Shown here: positions 1 through 10,886 of the stretch, one piece after another
Position numbering within the stretch: the stretch's first letter is position 1
How the letters are laid out: the number at the start of each line of letters is the position of its first letter
Source: Clostridia bacterium
GTDB taxonomy: Bacteria; Bacillota; Clostridia; Oscillospirales; Acutalibacteraceae
DNA: 64,000 bases
Assembly: GCA_017433225.1 (NCBI GenBank)
Contig: JAFRHS010000029.1
Span: forward strand, 1-64,000
Direction of reading: 5' to 3'
Made by a program: the position numbers and the translations under genes
Notes under the pieces: generated by a model
The model's database searches: none
What the model saw: the letters and a program-made list of their open reading frames with translations, nothing else
Told to the model about the DNA's origin: nothing

Positions 1-98
1 GACCAGTTCTGCTGAAGGCGTTCGTTGCGAACGACAGCGCCCATTGTTTTGAGATAGTCTTTCATTTCGGCAGATAGTGGATTTGTGCAGTTTGCCAT
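1..98 (-). CDS. XRE-type helix-turn-helix regulator, N-terminal fragment
   Basis: Reading leftward from an ATG at 98, the first 32 codons are open to the window edge, so only the N-terminus is visible. A strong ribosome binding site (AGGAGG, 105-110) precedes the start. The residues MKDYLKTMGAVVRNERLQQN followed by WS match the start of an XRE/Cro helix-turn-helix domain, where a G-x-x-hydrophobic-R-x-x-R stretch leads into a W-S-(Q) turn. I infer a DNA-binding repressor. It has its own promoter inside a large inverted repeat (151-208), which suggests autoregulation. The C-terminal part and any effector domain lie outside the window. Confidence 0.6.
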   Translation of the reverse strand, partial: MANCTNPLSAEMKDYLKTMGAVVRNERLQQNW

Positions 99-444
99 AG
101 TTTTCCTCCTGAGGTTCTTTGCGCGGAGAAACCTGCTCGAGCAGGATAATCTTTACAATATCAAATATAGCACATGTTTACAGAATGTCAACATTTGAAA
201 TTGTAAAGGTTACGACAATAATCTATGATATTTCAAAGAATATCAACTGGAACCATCGACTGTTTGCTGTCCCGTTAAATCCAGTTGTTATGCACAATTA
301 TGGAGTATAAAGTTTGGGCGATTCGTTAAAAACAATCGCACTTTTCACAAATCTGCAAAAGTTCCGCCAGGCCTATTGCGAGAAGAAGTAACCTTGTGAG
401 ACAATTAACGTAACAGTTTGTTCACAAAAGAGGGAGGCTTCTTC
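99..444. other. Divergent intergenic region between the XRE gene and rhs
   Basis: This AT-rich region of about 350 bases holds the XRE promoter and dyad (151-208) on its left. On its right is the ribosome binding site of the rhs gene (GGGAGG, 432-437). I could not find a convincing promoter for rhs: the best candidate, TTGCGA near 377 with a poor -10, is weak. The rest shows no gene or other structure that I can support. Confidence 0.5.
151..208 (-). promoter_or_regulatory. Promoter of the XRE gene embedded in a 16-bp-arm inverted repeat
   Basis: On the minus strand, TTGACA (191-186) and TATATT (169-164) are separated by 16 bases. The arms CTTTACAATATCAAAT (151-166) and ATTTGAAATTGTAAAG (193-208) are inverted copies matching at 15 of 16 positions. 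The -10 box overlaps the left arm and the -35 box sits in the loop, so a dimer bound at the dyad would cover the promoter. An autorepressor site is the natural reading, but this is inference. Confidence 0.65.
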
Positions 445-3400
445 ATGGCAACTTATCAACTCGAGAATGCCCATAAAACAAAACTCTGGATGAAAGTGGT
501 GGCTGTCCTGCTGGCAGCTGTAATGGTCATTGGTGCTCTTGTGGAGCTCCTTTGCCAGACTTCCATGGTGAAAAACCGCCTGGAAGTTTCTGCCATGATG
601 TCCGGCTACACAAGGGACATTGTTGATACCTCCAAAGCAGCATCCATCGACAAAGAGACGATGGCGGAAGATGACAAGATCCTTGCGGTCAAGAACCGTG
701 ACGGCAGCAATACAGCGTACATCTTCTCTGAGCCCATCTACTATGAGGACGCCGATGGGCAGATACGAACCAAAGACATCTCCATACAGAAAGTCAAAGA
801 CAAGACTTTGTCTGAACTCGGCTATGACTTCGAGAACGGACAAAACGACATCCGAATCCATTTCTCAAAAGATCCAGCTGTCGGTACGAAAGTATCAAGT
901 GACAGCTGGGCTTATTCTTTGTCTCCTGCCGGAAAGCAGGTTTCGAGGAACCTGGCAGAAAGCCTTGGCGAGAAAGTCCGGCTTTCCAACATGGACGAAC
1001 AGTTCGATGCCTTTCAGTACAAAGACCTCTATGGCTCCGGTTCTGCACTGAACTTTTACCCGGAACTCAATGGCCTGAAGGACGAGATCATCCTGTCTGC
1101 TACACCAGCTTCGCCTGTATTTGAGTTTACGCTTACTACAACAGGAGCTACCGCAGACCTCAACAAAGACGGCACCATCTCCATCATCGACAAGAAGACC
1201 AAAGAAGCCGTCCAGACCATGAACGCACCTTTCGCTTACGACTCAGACTATCTGGGCGATGATCCTGCAGACACCAAACACTATTCCCCTGCAACCTTTA
1301 CTCTGTCTTCTCCCGAAAAGAATGACGGGGCCTATACCTATACGCTTCGCGTCGTTCTGAATGAAGAATGGCTCTCTGCGAAATCGACGAAGTATCCGAT
1401 CACCATCGACCCTTCGTCATCGACCATCACCAACTACTTTGACACTGCAGTCTATTCGAGCAAGGCATCCAACAATTACGGTACGTCTACTACCGCCTGC
1501 TTTGGGCGTTCCTCGACCTATGGCTATGGCCGTGTCCTCGTGTTCTTTGTGCTGCCCAGCACCATCACCTCCGGCTGCACCATCAACTCCGCTTATTACT
1601 GGTTCCGGGAAACTACCGGACGGACGACCAACACCTATCTGACACCTTACATGGTCGGGTCTACCTGGAATGAAACGACCGCGACCTGGAACAACAAACC
1701 TTCTTATTATGACTTCTCCGCTCAGCCGACCAAGTGTATCAATGGAGCATCGACCGACAATCCAAACAGCAGTCACTGGTACAAGTTCGACATCCAGACA
1801 GCGGTCAATGCCTGGGCTCAGGGCTGGGGTCAGAACCTTGGCCTTTGCTTCGTCTCCAACGAAGAGACCGACGGCAATTACAACTGGCGTGCCTTTGCCA
1901 CCAGAGACTATACGACCTCCAGTTACAGACCGTATGCCGTCGTGAATTATTCCGATGACACGACACCTCCCACGGCAACCGGTGTCTCCGGGAATGCCAC
2001 TTACTGGACCAACCAGAATGTCACATTGTCCGTCGATGGAGCACAGGACTCCGGCTCGGGCCTTGCCAGTGAAGCATATTCGTTCAGCACCGATGCCAAC
2101 ACGAACTACTGGCAGGCATCGAACACGAAGACTTTTGAAGAGAATTGTACGGTATATATCAAGGTAAGAGACAACGACGGCAACATTCTGGACCTCGGGT
2201 CTGAGACTATCCAGTATATCGACAAGGTCAAGCCGTCTTCGCCGGACATCACGGGCATCCCGACGTCCTGGACGAACCAGCCGTACACGCTCCACGCGCA
2301 CTCGACCGATGACGCTTCAGGCATGTGGGCCTACAGCTTCTCGAACATCGAGTTCCCGGGCGAGTGGACCTTCGGCGAAGACAAGCAGATGTCCGAAGGC
2401 GGCGTCTTCTACGTCTATGCCATCGACAACGCGGGCAATGTATCGCCTCCCACAGCGATCAACGTTTCCATGTTCGATAACGTGGCTCCGACCATCAACA
2501 GTATCGATGTTTCCGAAAGCACGTTGGAAGACAAAGTGAACTACACTGTCGATGCCACCGATGACAACTCCGGCATTGCTTCCTACAGCTTCGACAGCGG
2601 AACGAACTGGCAGCAAAACAACTATGCCGACGTGGACGCGGACTCCACCACCAATCAGGTGAAGGTCAAAGACAACGCCGGAAACATCGGAACGGAAACC
2701 GTCTCCTCCGGTGTCCCGCAGTTCTACATGGACGGCCAGTTGGTCGGCCTCGTGAACACGACGAGTAACACGGATGAGATCCAATACAAAGTCGGCGCGG
2801 AAGGCACCTGGGAAGAGTACACCGGACCCTTTACGGTTCCTGCCTTTGAAACCACGACGGTTTATGCCAGACTGGGCGATGAAGGGGTCGTCATCCACAA
2901 AGACATCCCATCGGTTTCGAAGTACTATGGTTCCTACAGCGAGAGCAACACAGACTTCTCCCTGTCTTACCGGAACGTGAATTTCGACTTCACAAGAAGC
3001 TATGACTCGGCGGACCACGCCTGGTTCTTCGGGACGGACTCGAAGGTCAGGAAGCAGAACAGCAGTATCTACAAAGTGACCCTGCCGGATGCCACGGAAC
3101 TGACCTTTGTGAAGGAGAGCGCCAACCTTTACAAGAACGAACTGAATGGCTATACGCTCACCATCAACCGGGACAACAATAACGCGATCACGAGTTATCA
3201 GGTGGCGATCGACGACACCTCGTACTTCTATGGTTCGAATAAGAAACTGTCCCGCATCACATCGAAGTATGGCGACCAGATCACCTTTGAGTGGAGCAAC
3301 ACGGGCGTCGACATCTACGATGGCGCGACGAATGCAAGACACTACGCGGTTGCCATCAATAGTGACGGAAACGTGACCTCTGTCACCGACCCTGCGAACA

Positions 3401-6400
3401 ACACCATTTCTTATACCTATGACAATAATGGAAACTTGACGCAGGTCGTGGACCAGGCCGGGGTGACCATCGGGTCTTACAGCTATATTGAAACGTCCAC
3501 CGGTTCCGGTGTCTACACCATGACCAAGTCTCTGGACAAGAACATCCAGTACAACAATGCAGGTCGTGTGACAAAAGAACTTTGGGACTCCGGGTTCTAC
3601 ACGAACTATACCTACGATGACGCGAACATCACGGTCTCGACCTACAGTTCCGACACGAACACGACCGAAACTACCTATAACGATGCATTCCTTGTGACTT
3701 CGGCAACGGATGAGAATGGAGAGACCACGGAATACACCTATAATGACCAGTATCAGGTATCTTCCGAGACTGTCGGGAATAAGACAACTACTTATACCTA
3801 CGATGCAGCAGGGAACCTGACCAAAACCGTCGATGACGACAATCAGCAGACCGTTTACACTTACAACGGTTCCAAACAGCTTGTCCGGGAGACCTCACCG
3901 GACGGGACGACCTATTACGTCTACTATGGAGCCAACGAAATCGGCGGAGCAGAGGGAGACCTTAAGCTGACCGCGACGCTCAAGAAGAGTTACACAGGGA
4001 CTGCTCCGGAAAGCTATGACGCGAGCCTTTCCTGCTTCGAGACCGTCACTTACACCTACGATAATGGCCTGGTCACGCAAACGGTGGACTCTCTGAATAG
4101 CGAGACCACCTCTTATGTCTACGACCAGTATGGAAACACCACCCGAACTTCGGTGGCAAAGACTGTTACAGACCCTGTCACGAGCCAGACCTCTTCGTCT
4201 CTCACCGTTACAGACAACACCTTCGACTTATTCAATAGAACGCTCTCGACAAGTACCGCCACCAACAGCACGAACACGGAAACCACCAACACCGTCTACG
4301 ACGCAGCCGGCAGGACCCTGAAGTCCGATGTCAAGGGCGATGTGACACGTACCCGCTATGACACTCTTGGCAGAGTCATCCAGGAGATCGGCCCGGAAGA
4401 TTATGACGCAACGAAAGACGGGCTTCCAAGCGCAAACACTTACAGCGACAGCACTGCCGGCACCACCTATGTCTATGCCTCCAACAACACGCTGAGTTCG
4501 GAGACAAACCGGCTCGGAAAGACGACGAACTATTATTACAATGATAGAGGGTGTAAGACCAGAGAAGAATTCGACATCTACAAGTTCTATTACAGAGACC
4601 ACGGGGAACTGACGCAGGTCCAGGTGAACGGGGTCCAGAAGGTCCTTTACGGGTATGAGAATGCCACGAACCTTCTGCAGACCGTGACCTATGCCAATGA
4701 CGATGTCATCAACTATTATTATGACTCCAATAAGAACCTGATCTCGGAGAAACGAAATAACAATAATGCAGCTTATGTCACGTACAGTTATAATGAAGAC
4801 AATGAGCTGACGCAGAAGATCAACTATGACACCGGCTTAAAGTACATTTATGGTGACAATGATAGTGTGACCGTAAAGAAACTGAGTGATGACACCACCA
4901 TCCAGACGTACACCCAGTCCTCCAACGAAGACCAGGTGGACAGTGAGGACGCTGTGGTCACCACCATCAACGAAAGCCATTTTGGGACCAGTTACTCGAG
5001 CCAGGTTGCGAAGTACGGCACAACTTTCACCTCTGGAAACAATTCAGTTATCTACAGCTTCACGAACAACAGCAGCAATAACGTTGCCACAGAAGCGGTA
5101 AGTTACAACAACTCACAGGCATTCTCGACGGCATACAGCTATGACTCGAAAGAGAACATCACAAGCAAGGCCATCACCCTGGCAGACAATACCACTTTCA
5201 ATGTGGTCAATACTTATGACTCCAAGAACCGGATCACGAGTACCGGCTATGGCTCCGCCCAGCAGTCTTACACTTACGACCAGTACGGACAGCTGACCCA
5301 GACTGTGGACACGGCCAATGGGTTCACCGAAAACTACAGCTACGATCAGAGAGGAAATATCCTCACGAAGACCAAAGTCTACGATGACACGAGCGTTCCT
5401 TCGGAGTCTACAACGTTCGCCTATGGAAACTCTGCCTGGCCGGATGAACTGACCAGTGTTAACGGCACAAGCCTGACCTATGACGCAAACGGCAATGTCC
5501 TGACCTATGGGAACATGGAGTTCGAGTGGACGAATGGACGGGTACTCAGTGAGATCACCGTGAACCCGACGGACCCGAACGACACGGCGGACGTTTACAG
5601 TTACACCTATGACGAAAGCGGTATCCGGTCCAGCAAAACCGTCAACGGAGTCACCACCTACTTCACAACAAAAGATGGCGTCATCCTGTCGCAGACCGAC
5701 GGGACGAACACCATGTATTTCCAGTATGACAATTCCGGCAACCCCACTGGTTTCATTTATAACGGGACCCAGTACTTCTACCTGACCAACCAGATGGGCG
5801 ATGTCATCGGCATTGCCGACAACACCGGTTCCCTCTTCGCCACTTACTCCTACGGCGCCTGGGGCGAAGTCCTGTCTGTTACTCCAGCAACAGAAAACAA
5901 CGAAACCCAACTTGCCATCGCCAATGCCAACCCCTTACGGTATAGAGGATACTACTTCGATCAGGAGACAGAGTATTACTACTTGCAGAGTAGGTACTAT
6001 AATCCCGCAAGCATGAGATTTATCAGCCCAGATAATATGGGACAATCTAAATTGATAAAAATACATGATAAGTACCTAAATCTTTATGTGTATTGTAGTA
6101 ACAGTCCATCAAATGATAAAGATATTACCGGAAGCCGCTCACAGAAGGAATGGCAAAAGGTTGCTGCTTCACTCGGGATGCACAAAAGAAATGACGGTTT
6201 TTATGTCTATGCCGGACTTAAATACTTATCACGTTGGTACTGTATTTATATAGGAGAGATTGCAGTTTTAGCATGGGGTGCCCGTTATACATACTTGGGT
6301 ATGACTGCATATAGAATGGGCGTTGAAATTTGGGCCCATGCAGCTGTACATTTTCTTGGCGTAATGATGCGACTCTCTGGCAATTCAAAATTGTTCAACT

Positions 6401-6564
6401 ATTCAAATAGAATTTTCAAGCACACATATCGAATAGATGTAAACAAAGGGGAACGACTGTTACCAGCAATGTATGGCCTTTGGGCAGCTTTCCCATTGGT
6501 TGTCAGAGCCGCATATTCTTCAAAGCTTGCCTCTGCAAAGCAGTATCGGAGGTATTTGAGATGA
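445..6564 (+). CDS. Full-length Rhs/YD-repeat polymorphic toxin-like protein
   Basis: A giant surface or secreted protein of 2,039 residues, counted from ATG 445, which has a GGGAGG site upstream; an earlier in-frame start at 418 lacks one. Order of parts: one hydrophobic N-terminal segment (about residues 15-36, signal or anchor); a DNRLRE-like region with jellyroll-type sequence (about 320-500); Ig-like repeats beginning after D-D-T-T-P-P (about 500-810); an Rhs shell with many YD repeats (about 820-1,850) ending in the core box RYRGYYFDQETEYYYLQSRY; then a tip of about 185 residues. The tip is AT-rich, unlike the rest, and has hydrophobic stretches. In Rhs/WapA proteins the shell encloses a variable C-terminal toxin. 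The toxin activity here is not recognised. The stop overlaps the following lipoprotein start (ATGA), as expected for a toxin-immunity pair. Confidence 0.85.
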   Translation: MATYQLENAHKTKLWMKVVAVLLAAVMVIGALVELLCQTSMVKNRLEVSAMMSGYTRDIVDTSKAASIDKETMAEDDKILAVKNRDGSNTAYIFSEPIYYEDADGQIRTKDISIQKVKDKTLSELGYDFENGQNDIRIHFSKDPAVGTKVSSDSWAYSLSPAGKQVSRNLAESLGEKVRLSNMDEQFDAFQYKDLYGSGSALNFYPELNGLKDEIILSATPASPVFEFTLTTTGATADLNKDGTISIIDKKTKEAVQTMNAPFAYDSDYLGDDPADTKHYSPATFTLSSPEKNDGAYTYTLRVVLNEEWLSAKSTKYPITIDPSSSTITNYFDTAVYSSKASNNYGTSTTACFGRSSTYGYGRVLVFFVLPSTITSGCTINSAYYWFRETTGRTTNTYLTPYMVGSTWNETTATWNNKPSYYDFSAQPTKCINGASTDNPNSSHWYKFDIQTAVNAWAQGWGQNLGLCFVSNEETDGNYNWRAFATRDYTTSSYRPYAVVNYSDDTTPPTATGVSGNATYWTNQNVTLSVDGAQDSGSGLASEAYSFSTDANTNYWQASNTKTFEENCTVYIKVRDNDGNILDLGSETIQYIDKVKPSSPDITGIPTSWTNQPYTLHAHSTDDASGMWAYSFSNIEFPGEWTFGEDKQMSEGGVFYVYAIDNAGNVSPPTAINVSMFDNVAPTINSIDVSESTLEDKVNYTVDATDDNSGIASYSFDSGTNWQQNNYADVDADSTTNQVKVKDNAGNIGTETVSSGVPQFYMDGQLVGLVNTTSNTDEIQYKVGAEGTWEEYTGPFTVPAFETTTVYARLGDEGVVIHKDIPSVSKYYGSYSESNTDFSLSYRNVNFDFTRSYDSADHAWFFGTDSKVRKQNSSIYKVTLPDATELTFVKESANLYKNELNGYTLTINRDNNNAITSYQVAIDDTSYFYGSNKKLSRITSKYGDQITFEWSNTGVDIYDGATNARHYAVAINSDGNVTSVTDPANNTISYTYDNNGNLTQVVDQAGVTIGSYSYIETSTGSGVYTMTKSLDKNIQYNNAGRVTKELWDSGFYTNYTYDDANITVSTYSSDTNTTETTYNDAFLVTSATDENGETTEYTYNDQYQVSSETVGNKTTTYTYDAAGNLTKTVDDDNQQTVYTYNGSKQLVRETSPDGTTYYVYYGANEIGGAEGDLKLTATLKKSYTGTAPESYDASLSCFETVTYTYDNGLVTQTVDSLNSETTSYVYDQYGNTTRTSVAKTVTDPVTSQTSSSLTVTDNTFDLFNRTLSTSTATNSTNTETTNTVYDAAGRTLKSDVKGDVTRTRYDTLGRVIQEIGPEDYDATKDGLPSANTYSDSTAGTTYVYASNNTLSSETNRLGKTTNYYYNDRGCKTREEFDIYKFYYRDHGELTQVQVNGVQKVLYGYENATNLLQTVTYANDDVINYYYDSNKNLISEKRNNNNAAYVTYSYNEDNELTQKINYDTGLKYIYGDNDSVTVKKLSDDTTIQTYTQSSNEDQVDSEDAVVTTINESHFGTSYSSQVAKYGTTFTSGNNSVIYSFTNNSSNNVATEAVSYNNSQAFSTAYSYDSKENITSKAITLADNTTFNVVNTYDSKNRITSTGYGSAQQSYTYDQYGQLTQTVDTANGFTENYSYDQRGNILTKTKVYDDTSVPSESTTFAYGNSAWPDELTSVNGTSLTYDANGNVLTYGNMEFEWTNGRVLSEITVNPTDPNDTADVYSYTYDESGIRSSKTVNGVTTYFTTKDGVILSQTDGTNTMYFQYDNSGNPTGFIYNGTQYFYLTNQMGDVIGIADNTGSLFATYSYGAWGEVLSVTPATENNETQLAIANANPLRYRGYYFDQETEYYYLQSRYYNPASMRFISPDNMGQSKLIKIHDKYLNLYVYCSNSPSNDKDITGSRSQKEWQKVAASLGMHKRNDGFYVYAGLKYLSRWYCIYIGEIAVLAWGARYTYLGMTAYRMGVEIWAHAAVHFLGVMMRLSGNSKLFNYSNRIFKHTYRIDVNKGERLLPAMYGLWAAFPLVVRAAYSSKLASAKQYRRYLR

Positions 6565-7271
6565 AACAGTTCAGAGAAAATGTAGGATCTTTCTTAATAA
6601 TTTTCATAATAGTATGCTTTATCACAGGATGTAATACCAATGAATATCTTGACTCATCTTTTTGCTATTTTTATAACGACGCGGAATATGTTTTAGAGGA
6701 TCCATTTGGTGGACATATCAATTCACAGTGGCAGTTTCCTGAATTGAATATGAATGATACCTCTAGAGTGAAAATTTATTTTGGTCCTGAAAACGATATC
6801 GAAAAGAAACCAAACCATTATGTAAAGAAATTCAATAACAAAAAGCTTAATATGTTATTAATAGAATGGGGCGACCTTCTCTGCAAGAAAGGATATCTCT
6901 TAAACTACCATGATGTAGAAAACATAGAAAGTATTTATGTTGTCCAGCGAAAAAAAAATTACGATGTGGATTTTTGGGATTCTAATGTTAAATGCGTAGA
7001 TAATTATCAAGATGTAAATGATGTTTTTAAGGAATTAAAGGAAGCATCTGAGTCTGGTGAGTGGTATAGAAACAGTAGCCCTGAGTTAGAAAGTAGATAT
7101 GAATTGGGTGAAATACACATCGGTCTAAAATTTTATGATGTTGTCGCTATCTATGATATGGGCTACATCAATATGACAGAGAGCGGAAGGTGGGGGTTGT
7201 ACCTCTATGACACACAGCCATATGAACTATATCTTTTAAGTGATGCAACGGTTCAATGTCTATTGCAATAA
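6561..7271 (+). CDS. Lipoprotein overlapping the rhs tip, putative immunity protein
   Basis: The gene encodes 236 residues and starts at ATG 6561, overlapping the rhs stop by four bases, with GGAGG at 6549-6553 inside the rhs end. The N-terminus has a basic start, a hydrophobic stretch (SFLIIFIIVCFITGC) and a lipobox T-G-C, so it should be a membrane-attached lipoprotein. The remainder is polar, acidic and rich in Asp, Tyr and Asn, and I recognise no family. Base composition is AT-rich like the neighbouring toxin tip and unlike the GC-rich rhs shell. Position and coupling suggest an immunity protein for the Rhs tip; sequence alone does not prove it. Confidence 0.65.
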   Translation: MKQFRENVGSFLIIFIIVCFITGCNTNEYLDSSFCYFYNDAEYVLEDPFGGHINSQWQFPELNMNDTSRVKIYFGPENDIEKKPNHYVKKFNNKKLNMLLIEWGDLLCKKGYLLNYHDVENIESIYVVQRKKNYDVDFWDSNVKCVDNYQDVNDVFKELKEASESGEWYRNSSPELESRYELGEIHIGLKFYDVVAIYDMGYINMTESGRWGLYLYDTQPYELYLLSDATVQCLLQ

Positions 7272-7363
7272 TAAATCGCGAATCGGAATATCAGCCTCAT
7301 AACAAACCACTTCGCAAGAAGAAACTGCGTTTTTTATAGGAACTTTGGCACTATACAAGAAAA

Positions 7364-9199
7364 GTGTCGGGTTACAACGAAGACAACGAACTGACCCAGG
7401 AAATAAACTATGACACAGGGTTAAAGTACATTTATGGCAGCAATGATAGTGTGACTGTAAAGAAACTGAGTGATGACACCACAGTCCAAACTTACACCCA
7501 GTCCTCCAACGAAGACCAGCTGGACAATGAGGACGCTGTGGTCACCACCATCAATGAGAGCCATTTCGGAACGAGTTATTCGAGCCAGGTCACGAACCGC
7601 TCGACTACCTTCACGGCAGGCTCGAATTCGGTGAACTACAGCTTCACGAACAACGCGAGCAATAATGTTGCCACAGAAGCGGTAAGCTATAACAACACGC
7701 AGGCGTTCTCAACAGCATACAGCTATGACTCGAAAGAGAACATCACGAGCAAGGCGATCACTCTGGCCGACAATACGACCATAAATGTAGTCAATACCTA
7801 CGACTCCAAGAACCGGATCACGAGTACCGGCTTAGGGACCGCACAGCAGACCTACACTTACGACCAGTATGGCCAGTTGATACAGACCGTGGACACCGCG
7901 AATGGATTTACCGAAACTTACAGCTACGACCAGCGAGGGAACATTCTCTCGAAGACCAAAGTTTACGATGATACATCTCTTCCTGCTGAAACTACGAACT
8001 TCAGCTATGGCAACTCCGCCTGGCAAGATGAGCTGACCAGCGTCAACGGTACAAGTCTGACCTATGATGCCAACGGAAATGTCCTAACCTATGGGAACAC
8101 GGAGTTCGAGTGGACGAATGGACGGGTGCTCAGTGAGATCACCGTGAACCCAACCGACCCGAACGGAACAGCGGATGTCTACAGTTATACCTATGATGAG
8201 TCCGGTATTCGGTCCAGCAAAACCGTCAACGGAGTCACCACCTACTTCACAACAAAAGATGGTGTCATCCTGTCTCAGACCGACGGGACAAACACCATGT
8301 ATTTCCAGTATGATAACTCCGGCAACCCAACCGGCTTCCTTTACAACGGGACTCAGTATTTCTACCTGACGAATCAGATGGGTGACGTCATCGGAATCAC
8401 CGACTCCGCCGGGTCTCTCCTTGCCACATACACATACGGCGCCTGGGGCGAAGTCCTGGCAACAACCCCGGCAACAGCCGGCAGTACTACACAACTCGCT
8501 ATCGCCACCACCAACCCACTGCGGTACAGAGGGTACTACCTGGATCAGGAGACTGGGTATTATTATCTGCAGAGCAGGTACTATGATGCCTCTCAGGGAA
8601 GGTTTATAAATGAGGATCAGTTAGAACTGGCGAGTGTAGCGAAACAAGAAACTGCTGGAGAGAATCTTTTTGCATATTGTTATAACGATGCAGTTAATGG
8701 AAAAGACCCCAACGGAACGTTTAGAATGAAACGCTCAACGGCAATGTACTTAATAGATGCTGCGCTAACAATGGCACTTCCAGGGTTAAATGCAAAGATG
8801 GATGTGGAAGCACGAATTGTAAGAGGCTTGCTAAATGTGGTGTTAAGACTAAAACGACTAAAACGATTGACATCAGTTGCTTCAAAAACTTGGTCATTGA
8901 TCAATCGACTCCAGCACGGTACCATACCGAAGTACAAAGCGCTATTTTCGCGTTTTTTCACAACAATTAGGAAAGTTGTATGGAGAACTACGGGTTATCT
9001 AATGTCTACGTTATTCAAAAGTGCACTTAATCGGCTGACAAATACATTGTTGAATTTCTTCACAAAAAGTAGATGGGCACAACATATTGCGCTATTAACC
9101 TCGTTACTAACCTTGGCGGGATGGACAGCCTTGTTCTTAGACTATTTTTCTGATTGGTCATTAAATGGATGGATTGTGTTTTCAAAGGTGAAGAAATGA
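7364..9199 (+). pseudogene. 5'-truncated rhs tip cassette, second tip
   Basis: From about 7370 the reading frame copies the last third of the rhs shell (matching from about 4790 in the full gene) through the core box at about 8520-8580. It then switches to a different C-terminal tip of about 205 residues. A GTG at 7364 opens the frame, but there is no convincing ribosome binding site, secretion signal or N-terminal shell, so it probably is not made as a functional toxin by itself. The tip is basic, with many Leu, Arg and Lys, and ends in a hydrophobic segment (about 9080-9150). It resembles the third tip. Displaced, promoterless tips of this kind are known from Rhs and CDI loci and can recombine into the full gene. 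Confidence 0.8.
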
Positions 9200-9855
9200 A
9201 GCTGATCATACATACTATAAAGCAGATACAATTGATTGTTAACGGAGAAGTTGTTGAGCCAATATCAAGTGGTGACAAAATATTAATATATGAATTTCCT
9301 GTTCGTGAGGGCGACGAAAATGTAATGGATATTATTCATTATGAAACATCTAGAGAATTATCTTTATTCTACAAGCCCTTTTCGTACAATGCGTTAATTC
9401 ATAGTTTGTTCGAGGGATTTGATCATTATTATTACAATGAAACGATTTCCTTTATTCCAGAAAACACTTCTTTGCTGGAATATCAAGTTGAAGAAATTTC
9501 GGCGCAGACAGGGCTTATTTCATATAGCAGCTGCAAATTGGCGCAGGTGAGGAATAAGAAAATTCGGGTTACAAATACAACAGGGAAGTATTATCCGTCG
9601 TGCTTGTCTTCGAAACTGTTTTTGATGGTGCCGCTAATAAAATGGGTGATAGGGTTTTTTATATTGTTTTGGTTTGATATTGAATGGGGCAGTGAAATAT
9701 TACATCATTCTGCGGAGGCGGAAGTATATACAAATCTTCTTAGTCCACTTCATTTATATATAACAATACCAATATTAACTATATTTACAGTGATTTTGTT
9801 TGTGATGGATTTGCATAGTCTTCGGAGAATTCGATCGCTTCAAAGAACGGAGTGA
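9196..9855 (+). CDS. Membrane protein after the second rhs tip, putative immunity protein
   Basis: The gene encodes 219 residues. Its ATG at 9196 overlaps the preceding stop (ATGA). The first 145 residues are soluble-looking. Two hydrophobic segments follow: residues about 150-170, containing the run LIKWVIGFFILFWF, and about 190-212, containing YITIPILTIFTVILFVM. A short basic tail follows. No family is recognised. It is AT-rich like the tip it follows. Membrane immunity proteins commonly protect against membrane-acting toxins, and the tip upstream has a hydrophobic end, so the pairing is plausible but inferred. Its stop overlaps the opening GTG of the third cassette. Confidence 0.6.
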   Translation: MKLIIHTIKQIQLIVNGEVVEPISSGDKILIYEFPVREGDENVMDIIHYETSRELSLFYKPFSYNALIHSLFEGFDHYYYNETISFIPENTSLLEYQVEEISAQTGLISYSSCKLAQVRNKKIRVTNTTGKYYPSCLSSKLFLMVPLIKWVIGFFILFWFDIEWGSEILHHSAEAEVYTNLLSPLHLYITIPILTIFTVILFVMDLHSLRRIRSLQRTE

Positions 9856-10886
9856 CCACCTACTTCACAACAAAAGATGGTGTCATCCTGTCTCAGACCG
9901 ACGGGACGAACACCATGTATTTCCAGTATGACAACTCCGGCAACCCGACTGGTTTCCTCTATAACGGAACTCAGTATTTCTACCTGACCAACCAGATGGG
10001 TGATGTCATTGGCATTGCCGACAACGCAGGTTCCCTCGTTGCAACCTACACTTATGGAGCATGGGGCGAAGTCCTTGCGGTGACTCCAGCCACCACCGGC
10101 AATGCTACCCAGCTTGCCATCGCCAATGCGAACCCACTGCGTTATAGAGGGTATTATCTCGATCAGGAGACGGGGTATTATTATCTGCAGAGCAGGTATT
10201 ATAGTTCAAATCTTTGCAGGTTTTTAAATGCCGATATGCTTGAATTTGCAAGTTTTGAAAAAGAGGCCGCAGGCGGAACTGACATTTTTGTTTATTGTAG
10301 TAATTGCCCTACTAACCATAAAGATCCAACCGGGTCCATAAAAAGGACTATTTCTAGATGGACGGCAGAAACATTGATTGAGACATTCATGTATGTTGTT
10401 GCTCCGTGGATTGCATCTCAATTGAGTGTCGCAAATAGAGTGGCAAAAACAGCTTTATATGTTTCCAGACGCTTACTTCCAAAGAACATTCGAAATATTG
10501 CAAAAAGCACTAAAATGATACGCAAATATGCAACTACAATTAAAAAAGCATATTCCCAATACAACACATTTATAAATAAATTGGTAAAAGGCTTCGTTCC
10601 ACGAGTTCTTGGAATGGGATCTAAATTGCTAACAGGAATTCGAAAAATCATATGGCGAGCAACCGGTGTTACTATCAAAGCCTTAACAACATATAGTCTG
10701 AAAAGAGCAACGGATCAAGCAATAAACACTTTAAAATCAGCAAGAAATCTATCGATTAAGAAGGTTGGCACTTTTTTCTATCTAATAGGTTTTGCTGCTG
10801 AGTTCTTGTCAGTTTCTGGCTTTATTGCAATATGGCTTGATGTGGCAACGGATGGTAGATTGAATAACACGATTAAGTTATGGTGA
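9852..10886 (+). pseudogene. 5'-truncated rhs tip cassette, third tip
   Basis: The frame begins inside the sequence that reads NGVTTYFTTKDGV in the full gene (about 5644). It keeps only some 120 shell residues through the core box (about 10,135-10,200), then carries a tip of about 225 residues. The tip has a D-P-T-G linker, many Lys and Arg, and a hydrophobic C-terminal stretch (about 10,775-10,835). Segments such as IRKIIWRATG parallel IRKVVWRTTG in the second tip, so the two tips look homologous. There is no signal, N-terminal shell or proper ribosome binding site; the GTG at 9852 overlaps the previous gene's stop. I read it as a silent donor cassette. Confidence 0.8.

Noticed and set aside
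370..415. Possible rhs promoter TTGCGA-N18-GACAAT.
   Set aside because: The -10 match is poor and no other support exists, so it was not listed as a feature.
2317..3342. Minus-strand frames of 290-340 codons opposite the rhs shell.
   Set aside because: They are antisense shadows of repetitive coding sequence, with no ribosome binding site or domain.
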